A model generated the notes under the pieces. That model saw only the letters and a list, made by a program, of their open reading frames with translations. It searched no databases and was not told the DNA's origin. From Deltaproteobacteria bacterium (GTDB taxonomy: Bacteria; Myxococcota_A; Polyangia; HGW-17), in the NCBI GenBank assembly GCA_003249585.1, contig QKIM01000317.1, positions 1 to 5,344 of the forward strand: a DNA stretch of 5,344 bases. Direction: 5' to 3'. The position numbers were made by a program, and so were the translations under genes. Within the stretch, counting starts at the first letter, position 1. The number at the start of each line of letters is the position of its first letter. This document shows, piece by piece, positions 1-4,196 of the stretch.

Positions 1-297
1 AGGAGTACTATGATACCATATTCTGTATCAAGGGGTGTCGCCTGCTGGTGGCGGTCAAGAAGGATCGAAACCCCGAAAAAACGGAGAGGACCACAGGCTA
101 TTCTGTTCCCGTGGAGGAGCATGACTATTTCCTCTTCAATCGCTCGGGTGAGCAGATACGAACGCTGGTGGACAACGCCCTGGTCACGGGGCTTGATGAA
201 GAAGAGTACCTGCAAAAAGCGATACGCATCCCTCCAAAGAGCAGCGTCATCCCCTTCATGAGAAAAGCCAGGTGGGGTCTCCTCTCCCTCTCCGGGA

Positions 298-321
298 GGC
301 AGATCATCACCCGCCTACACC
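298..321 (+). other. Frameshift site in the WG-repeat gene
   Basis: Frame 3 encodes GRQII up to about 308, and frame 1 encodes PAYTFLNVV from about 310. Frame 1 has a stop at 259-261 and frame 3 is closed at 378-380, so the switch must lie between. The WG consensus around here (G-x-x-I-I-x-P-x-Y) places it at ATCATCACCCGCC. Two missing C in the C-run, or one extra base, restores the repeat. No known slippery heptamer is seen. Confidence 0.65.
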
Positions 322-438
322 TTCCTCAACGTCGTCAGCAGCAAGGTGATCCTCGCCTCCTACAGCAACAAACCCTATGATGCGAAATACAACAACACCA
401 CCACTGGATGGCTCCTGCTGGACTCCAAGGGAAAGCCC

Positions 439-441
439 TAA
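439..441 (+). other. In-frame TAA in the WG-repeat gene
   Basis: The frame-1 protein reads DSKGKP, then TAA, then DITFKKVLAREYYESGN, with sensible sequence on both sides and no frame change. A single substitution from CAA, AAA, GAA or TTA would create it. It is the second lesion, about 130 bases downstream of the frameshift. Confidence 0.7.
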
Positions 442-576
442 GATATTACATTCAAAAAGGTTCTTGCCCGAGAATACTATGAATCGGGCAACCTCATCGC
501 ATACAGCGACACCGCCTGTTACCTCTACCAGCCCGACAGCAACGTCGTCACCATTCCCAAATGCCAGAAGATCAAG

Positions 577-1650
577 GTGATGCTTGATCAAAAAGTGGTG
601 GCATTTCAGCGTTCCTCCAAGTGGGGACTGGCCGATCTCACGGGCAAGATCCTGATCCCCCCCACCTGGGACACCCTCGGCAGCAACTACAACAGCACAC
701 AGACGCTCTACCCCTTTCCCTTCTCTTTCTTCACCAAGGGGCTGCTCTTCGTCGCCAGCAAAGACACAAGCGGCCTCCCCAAATACGGCGCCATCAACGC
801 CAGGGGGGATGTAAGTATCAATCATGGCCTCATCCCCTTTTCCATTGAGAGGAGCAATCGAAAGAGATCCATCGCGGACGAAAAGAAAAAAGAGGCCGCG
901 ACACGGAAGGCCCACCCCATCTGGCCAGCCCCTCCCATGCCCAGGCTGGAAAAACTCCTCGCCTCGCTGAAAAAGGCGAACAACGGCAACAAAGATGCCA
1001 GAGCCATCCTGGCAACGGCCCTCCCCAGGCTGGAAAAGATGAACACCATCAAGTTCCCCGAGAAAGGGGAGGCCAGGATCATCGAGCTTCGCTCCGGCCC
1101 GCACCTGCACGGCGCGCTCGTGATGGTGTGTGCGAAAACCGCAGATCTTTGCACAACTGAATGCCCAAGGGGGCTCGCCATCAAGGAGGACAAGGGCGAC
1201 CTGGGCGTCAAGGAGATTTCAGCGGAAGTGTTCGCGGGGACGGCGCATCGCGTGGCCTTCGGGCCGGAATTTACCACGACCAGGGCCCTCTTCGTACGGT
1301 ACGATCTGGCCAAAGGGAGTGAGTGCGCCAAGGGCAAGATGGGCGAGTGGGGCGACAGCGCCGAGCGAGCCCTCCTGCTCAAGGTCGCGAAACAACGCAT
1401 GGTCCCTTACCGGACACTCACCATGTACAACAGGGAAGTGAAGCGGAAAATCACTTGGCACAAGGGGAAAGACGGCACCTGGTACATGGGAATAGCCACG
1501 ACCTACGACCACGACCCGAATGCGGGGCAGACACCCAAGCTCGAGGTATCGCTTTTGGTGATCCCCCAAAAGGGATACTGGCAATCCAAAAAAGGCAAAA
1601 GCGTCGACGCGCTTCGGAAGACCGAACCCGCCCTCAAAGGTCTCCCCTGA
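577..1650 (+). CDS. Intact distal ORF of the WG-repeat gene (last repeats plus unknown C-terminal domain)
   Basis: This is the longest undisturbed piece of the broken WG-repeat gene, 357 residues if started at GTG 577 (ATG 580 is the next choice). No good ribosome site precedes either start, and the sequence upstream to the TAA at 439 is clearly protein-like in the same frame. It is therefore more likely a remnant than an independent gene. Residues about 15-32 form a WG repeat (KWG then GKILIPPTWD), and a weaker one (KYGAINARGD) lies at about residues 69-78. From about residue 90 a charged linker (RKRSIADEKKKEAATRK) leads into a domain of about 250 residues that I do not recognise. That domain has three clustered cysteines (VCAKTADLCTTEC) and a beta-rich, lysine-rich end with TWYMG and LEVSLLVIP. 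No signal peptide or membrane segment is visible in this part. Automated callers would probably annotate this ORF as a hypothetical protein. Confidence 0.55.
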   Translation: MMLDQKVVAFQRSSKWGLADLTGKILIPPTWDTLGSNYNSTQTLYPFPFSFFTKGLLFVASKDTSGLPKYGAINARGDVSINHGLIPFSIERSNRKRSIADEKKKEAATRKAHPIWPAPPMPRLEKLLASLKKANNGNKDARAILATALPRLEKMNTIKFPEKGEARIIELRSGPHLHGALVMVCAKTADLCTTECPRGLAIKEDKGDLGVKEISAEVFAGTAHRVAFGPEFTTTRALFVRYDLAKGSECAKGKMGEWGDSAERALLLKVAKQRMVPYRTLTMYNREVKRKITWHKGKDGTWYMGIATTYDHDPNAGQTPKLEVSLLVIPQKGYWQSKKGKSVDALRKTEPALKGLP

Positions 1651-1691
1651 CAAGAAGCGAGAAGTCCCGGATCCAGAAGAACACCGAATCT

Positions 1692-1720
1692 TTATCAAGA
1701 CTCTTGTGCGGCAATATGGT
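1692..1720 (+). promoter_or_regulatory. Possible promoter for the cysteine-rich lipoprotein gene
   Basis: An AT-rich island (about 1685-1740) sits in GC-rich surroundings, just upstream of the lipoprotein gene. TTATCA (1692-1697) and TATGGT (1715-1720) are 17 bases apart, each matching four of six positions of the sigma-70 consensus. TATATA (1720-1725) and TATAGA (1722-1727) are alternative -10 boxes without a well-placed -35. The match is weak and the organism's promoter consensus is unknown. Confidence 0.3.
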
Positions 1721-1755
1721 ATATAGATGTGACCTAAAAAAAGGATGGTGACCCC

Positions 1756-2208
1756 ATGCAACGCACGACAATGATTTTTCTGGCCATCGCAGCCTCGCTT
1801 CTGGGCGCCGGTTGCGACCCCATCGACAAGACCCCCGAGGAGACCTGCGAGATGCTCATCGACTGCGGGTACAACATGACCCAGAATGGATGCCTCGCGG
1901 AAATCGGCTCCCGGGAGCTCTCCTCCTCTTGCCTCGACGCCATGTTCGCCACGACCTGCGAGGATCACCTCTCCTCATACCCCTCCTACGTGGACACGTG
2001 CTACGACACGTGCACCGTCGAGGGGAGGGTCTGTGACGAGGACGACATCAGAATCTGCAGCGGGGGATACGAGGTCGTCTACGACTGCTACAAGGTGTGC
2101 AGGTACGCAGAGGAAAACCCAGGCTCCTATAGCGGGTCCTGCGGCACCGTGAGCCCCAATGGAGATGTCTCCGACGATGGCGGCGACGTCTGCTGGTGCT
2201 GGGAGTAA
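1756..2208 (+). CDS. Cysteine-rich secreted lipoprotein, 150 aa
   Basis: The N-terminus (MQRTT, then a hydrophobic stretch to LLGAGC) is a lipoprotein signal peptide, with lipidation predicted at Cys20. An in-frame TAA at 1735 and AAGGA at 1741-1745 (10 bases upstream, with GGTG closer) support ATG 1756. The mature protein is acidic and has 14 further cysteines, an even number suited to disulfides in the periplasm or on the cell surface. Two modules are visible. Residues 28-86 have spaced cysteines at 31, 37, 46, 59, 68, 82 and 86. Residues 93-148 follow C-x7-C-x9-C-x3-C and end in CWCWE. The second pattern resembles cysteine modules I associate with Myxococcota-type exported proteins. The function is unknown and no catalytic motif is visible. 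The gene ends 3 bases from the convergent gene downstream. Confidence 0.85.
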   Translation: MQRTTMIFLAIAASLLGAGCDPIDKTPEETCEMLIDCGYNMTQNGCLAEIGSRELSSSCLDAMFATTCEDHLSSYPSYVDTCYDTCTVEGRVCDEDDIRICSGGYEVVYDCYKVCRYAEENPGSYSGSCGTVSPNGDVSDDGGDVCWCWE

Positions 2209-2211
2209 ACG

Positions 2212-2847
2212 CTACCTGAGACGAAGTCCTATATCGAGAGAGCCACCAGCGACAAACCCTCTATGGTCCTCGCCATCCCCGACCGAGACCAGCCCCGTGC
2301 CGTAGAGGGTCACCCCGACCTGCACATCGAAGCGTCCCCGGGGCCGCTTGAAAACCACCCCCACGTATCCCCCGAGCATGGGTCCCATGGCGAAAAAGGA
2401 GGCAGTCCTCCCTGAGCCCGAGGACTCGGAGTCCACATCGGGCCCATAGTGGAAGGAGGCCCCCAGCATGGGGCCTGCCTCGTACTCCCTGCCCTCCGAA
2501 CGCCTGAACAAGACTTTGAGGGTGACAGAGGGTTCGAACTGGAGCATGGAGAAGGCGGTGGCGAAGAGGATGGGCCGCCCTACGGGCAGGTCGAACTCTA
2601 GGCGGCCCCAGTCGCCCAGCGCCCAGGATCCGAAGGCCGAGATGTCCATGGCGGGCCCCCCGTTGACTCCCGCCGGCGTTGCGACACACATACGCACGTT
2701 GTCATATCGCCCACCAGCCCGCAGCTTGGTTCCGAAAGCCACAGGCGCAGCAGATGCCGCTGTAACCGGCCAGGTGAGAACACTCCCCATGAGAAGCAGG
2801 GGCAGCAAGCCCCGCACACCGTTGCCCACTCCTTTATCGCGCTCCAT
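2212..2847 (-). CDS. Exported beta-barrel-like outer membrane protein, 211 aa
   Basis: The start ATG (2845-2847) has a strong ribosome site, GGAAGGAA about 7 bases upstream. The N-terminus has a basic stretch, then LLPLLLMGSVL and an ASA|A signal peptidase I site near residue 33. The mature part of about 178 residues is built of alternating polar/hydrophobic strands rich in Gly and aromatics (AFGSWALGDWGRLEF, MLGGYVGVVF, VQVGVTLYG, AGGSLDIGLRLR), separated by polar turns such as the Ser/Gly-rich DSESSGSGR. This is typical of a small, perhaps 8-strand, outer membrane barrel. It lacks the usual terminal Phe and ends in Arg. It follows another barrel-like gene by 58 bases on the same strand, suggesting an operon. 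Substrate or partner cannot be told from sequence. Confidence 0.8.
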   Translation of the reverse strand: MERDKGVGNGVRGLLPLLLMGSVLTWPVTAASAAPVAFGTKLRAGGRYDNVRMCVATPAGVNGGPAMDISAFGSWALGDWGRLEFDLPVGRPILFATAFSMLQFEPSVTLKVLFRRSEGREYEAGPMLGASFHYGPDVDSESSGSGRTASFFAMGPMLGGYVGVVFKRPRGRFDVQVGVTLYGTGLVSVGDGEDHRGFVAGGSLDIGLRLR

Positions 2848-2905
2848 GATTTGTTCCTTCCTGCTCCACCGTACCCCAGGTCAGACGCAGGGGCAATCTT
2901 GAAAA

Positions 2906-3478
2906 TCAGAACCGGTAGCCGAGGCCCGTGGAGAGAAGAACGGTGTCCATGACGACGGAGACGCCGCCGCCTGTGGTGTTGGAGGCGAAATAGCCCCCGT
3001 ACAAGTACAGTACCGTCCTGCGCGTGATTGGGTAGCTCAGCCCGAGGCCGATGCGCAGGCTGAAGCCGCCCCGGGCGTCGCTGAGGTCCACCCCCAGCCC
3101 CATGTCCGTCCGGGGGTCCTTCGTCCAGATGGTACCGCCGGCGCCGGCCATGAGGTGCATGGTCAGGGGGCCGCCCAGGGGGACCACGAAGCGGACGCGG
3201 GCCATGGGGTTCAGGATCAGGCGCGGCCGCTCGGCGTGGATGCTCTTGATCCACATGCACCCGAATTCCCCGCCAACATACAGTCGGTGGAGCACCCGGC
3301 GTTCGGCGTACGCGGCCAGGCCGAGGGCCGGATCCCCCTTGGTGTAGGTGCCGTCGTCCACGTTGAACAGCGGAATGAACCCCGCCTGAAACTCCACCCC
3401 GGCCTCCATGCTGCGCCCCCGGGCCTCGGGGGCCACGAGCACAATGAAGAGCGCCATAAAAAGAGAAATCGGCTTCAT
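2906..3478 (-). CDS. Exported beta-barrel-like outer membrane protein, 190 aa
   Basis: I chose ATG 3476-3478 (MKPISLFMALFIVLV). It has GGGG 8 bases upstream and gives a compact signal peptide with Lys2. GTG 3485-3487 would add three residues and has no better ribosome site. The signal peptide probably ends near the VAPEARG segment. The mature protein has repeated amphipathic beta strands and glycine/aromatic girdles (MEAGVEFQAGFIPLF, RLYVGGEFGCMWI, LRIGLGLSY, VLYLYGGYFAS) and ends STGLGYRF. A C-terminal Phe of this kind is the classic barrel-assembly signal for outer membrane proteins. Length and strand count suit an 8-strand barrel. It is the upstream partner of the second barrel gene but shows no obvious sequence match to it. 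A small ORF on the same strand overlaps its start by ATGA. Confidence 0.82.
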   Translation of the reverse strand: MKPISLFMALFIVLVAPEARGRSMEAGVEFQAGFIPLFNVDDGTYTKGDPALGLAAYAERRVLHRLYVGGEFGCMWIKSIHAERPRLILNPMARVRFVVPLGGPLTMHLMAGAGGTIWTKDPRTDMGLGVDLSDARGGFSLRIGLGLSYPITRRTVLYLYGGYFASNTTGGGVSVVMDTVLLSTGLGYRF

Positions 3479-3621
3479 GCCATGCACCCCGTAAAGAATG
3501 GGAAGGCCTTTGCCTCATGCCCATCCGGGCCTTTCATGTTCAACATGTACCACGCATTCGTCCTGGAGACCACTTCCGCGCACGTTCCGGAACGGCATGT
3601 CGTTTTCTGTTGCGCCTCCAT
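3475..3621 (-). CDS. Candidate small ORF, 48 aa, overlapping the barrel gene start by ATGA
   Basis: On the minus strand ATG 3619-3621 opens a 48-codon ORF whose TGA (3475-3477) overlaps the ATG (3476-3478) of the barrel gene in an ATGA junction, an arrangement typical of translational coupling. By my count 34 of 48 third positions are G or C (about 71%), in line with local coding bias. The peptide is soluble-looking, with Cys at 9, 14 and 46 (TTCRSGTCAEVV, TGCMA), no signal peptide and no membrane segment. Against it, no ribosome site precedes the ATG, and any transcript from the adjacent AT-rich promoter would be almost leaderless. It may instead be a chance ORF in the 5' leader. An in-frame extension to 3699 would run antisense into the divergent gene and is unlikely. 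I do not recognise the peptide. Confidence 0.3.
   Translation of the reverse strand: MEAQQKTTCRSGTCAEVVSRTNAWYMLNMKGPDGHEAKAFPFFTGCMA
3535..3547. promoter_or_regulatory. 13-bp perfect dyad CATGTTCAACATG
   Basis: CATGTT-C-AACATG is a perfect inverted repeat with 6-base arms around one central base. It lies in the leader of the minus-strand barrel gene, about 57 bases from its ATG, within the divergent intergenic region. It could be an operator half of a repressor or activator system, but no matching regulator is in the window. It also lies inside the candidate small ORF. Confidence 0.3.
3583..3594. promoter_or_regulatory. 12-bp perfect palindrome CGTTCCGGAACG
   Basis: CGTTCC/GGAACG is a perfect palindrome. 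It is 15 bases upstream of the likely -35 box of the plus-strand EGF-like lipoprotein gene and downstream of the likely minus-strand start of transcription. That position suits control of both divergent units. It is not a Gram-positive LexA box (GAAC-N4-GTTC), since the arms have the opposite order. Function is inferred from symmetry and position only. Confidence 0.3.
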
Positions 3622-3637
3622 TTTATCACTATAAAAT
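3610..3637 (+). promoter_or_regulatory. Promoter of the EGF-like lipoprotein gene, probably bidirectional
   Basis: TTGCGC (3610-3615) and TAAAAT (3632-3637, five of six matches to TATAAT) are 16 bases apart, giving a start near 3644 and a leader of about 20 bases before ATG 3665. The -10 lies in a perfect inverted repeat, ATTTTAT-CACT-ATAAAAT (3620-3637), so the minus strand also carries TATAGT and ATAAAAT boxes, with TTGGGG upstream as a possible -35. This is the only strongly AT-rich stretch between the divergent genes. Confidence 0.5.
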
Positions 3638-3664
3638 ATATCTGCCCCAACCAGGGAGGAAGAG

Positions 3665-4084
3665 ATGATTCCATGCCGTCCCATGTATACTTTCACCATG
3701 TTCTTCGCTCTGCTGTTCCTTGCGGCCTCCTGCGCCGACGATCCGCCGTCGGATCAGAATCCCGCGCCGGACTGCTCGCCCGGGGAGTGCTCCGGCAACG
3801 GGGTCTGCATGATCACCTCCCAGGGAGACTCCTACTGCCTGTGCGATGATGAATATGCCCCGAAGCCCGAGTTCGAGTGCCTCTTTTCCGACACGGGCAA
3901 CACCATTGCCGTCTATCTCCTCTCCGAATCCTTGGACAACGCGGAACGCCGTATACTTCCGCTCCCCATCGGGTATGTTTCCGATGACCCTGCCGTCATC
4001 ATGGGTGCCCTTGAAGCAGCCGGCTACCTGTACATTTACGGTCACGCAAGCTTCCAGGGGTTCCTCCTTCGCGCGCAGCTGTGA
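3665..4084 (+). CDS. EGF-like lipoprotein, 139 aa
   Basis: ATG 3665 has an excellent ribosome site, AGGGAGGA (3653-3660) four bases upstream. The later in-frame ATG 3683 has none. The signal sequence MYTFTMFFALLFLAASC gives a lipobox with Cys23 as the lipid site. A short Pro/Asp-rich linker leads to an EGF-like module at residues 37-72 with spacing C-x4-C-x5-C-x9-C-x-C-x11-C and the diagnostic CSGNGVC. EGF modules usually pair cysteines 1-3, 2-4 and 5-6. Here the usual Gly-Tyr after the fifth cysteine is replaced by Glu-Tyr. The last 67 residues (DTGNTIAVYLLSES onward) have no cysteine and no family I recognise. They look short for a domain and may be a remnant. Such modules are common in predicted surface proteins of Myxococcota-like bacteria. 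The role here is probably adhesion or binding, but this is inference. Confidence 0.82.
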   Translation: MIPCRPMYTFTMFFALLFLAASCADDPPSDQNPAPDCSPGECSGNGVCMITSQGDSYCLCDDEYAPKPEFECLFSDTGNTIAVYLLSESLDNAERRILPLPIGYVSDDPAVIMGALEAAGYLYIYGHASFQGFLLRAQL

Positions 4085-4085
4085 T

Positions 4086-4115
4086 CCCCGTGGCGCCCGG
4101 TGCCCGGCCATGGGG
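4086..4115 (+). terminator. GC-rich hairpin directly after the EGF-like lipoprotein gene
   Basis: Arms CCCCGTGGC (4086-4094) and GCCATGGGG (4107-4115) pair over 9 bases with one G-U wobble and a 12-base loop, beginning one base after the TGA at 4082-4084. The following bases (ATAATGAGTTTGTCTT) are AT-rich but contain no clean U-run, so this is a weak intrinsic terminator or a 3'-end stabilising hairpin. It separates this gene from the membrane protein gene downstream. Confidence 0.45.
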
Positions 4116-4196
4116 ATAATGAGTTTGTCTTGTCGAAAAAGCTGATATGGTGAAGGTTCACCCGGGTCACCCGTCTTGGGGAGAAGGAACAACGCC

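Larger units (their letters stand above)
267..822 (+). repeat. Degenerate WG-type protein repeats
   Basis: Protein-level repeats with the pattern [K/R]WG-x-x-[D/S]-x-x-G-[K/R]-x-I-x-P. Clear copies start at about 267 (ARWGLLSLSGRQII, frame 3) and 619 (KWGLADLTGKILIPP, frame 1). Weaker copies are at about 400-438 (TGWLLLDSKGKP, frame 1) and 781-822 (KYGAINARGDVSIN, frame 1). Spacing is irregular, with insertions between copies. The frame change between the first copy and the rest is the direct sign of the frameshift in this gene. Confidence 0.7.
1..1650 (+). pseudogene. WG-repeat protein gene, 5' truncated by window edge, broken by a frameshift and a stop
   Basis: Reading frame 3 is open from the left edge and gives a WG-type repeat with ARWGLLSLSGRQII at about 267-308. 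It then dissolves into Q/R-rich nonsense ending at 380. The sensible protein continues in frame 1 from about 310 (PAYTFLNVVSS), meets TAA at 439-441 after DSKGKP, and resumes at once with DITFKKVLAREYY. From there it runs unbroken through KWGLADLTGKILIPPTWD (619-672) to TGA at 1648-1650. WG repeats (WG_beta_rep family) are short beta modules of unknown, probably binding, function. Homology-like continuity across both breaks shows a single ancestral gene. The frameshift is repaired by adding two C to the ACCCG run, giving IITPAY, or by removing one base. Sequencing or assembly error is an alternative to true decay. The true start lies outside the window. Confidence 0.75.

Noticed and set aside
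298..321. Programmed +1 frameshift in the WG-repeat gene
   Set aside because: No known slippery sequence or stimulatory stop is present, and a separate in-frame TAA follows at 439 that frameshifting would not bypass.
307..1110. 267-codon minus-strand ORF under the WG-repeat gene
   Set aside because: The plus strand has WG repeats and continuous protein-like sequence. The minus reading shows no recognisable domain and has no good ribosome site, and long antisense ORFs are common in GC-rich DNA.
2192..2250. Inverted repeat GCTGGTG / CACCAGC around the convergent junction
   Set aside because: The 7-base arms enclose a 45-base loop. That is not a credible terminator, and both arms lie in coding sequence.
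2598..3524. 308-codon alternative frame across both barrel genes
   Set aside because: Its sequence is Arg/Pro/Gly-rich frame-shadow, it overlaps two genes with signal peptides and barrel strands, and it has no ribosome site.
4125..4151. TTGTCT and TATGGT as a promoter for the polytopic membrane protein
   Set aside because: Each box matches only four of six positions and the spacer is 15 bases, so it is too weak to report as a feature.
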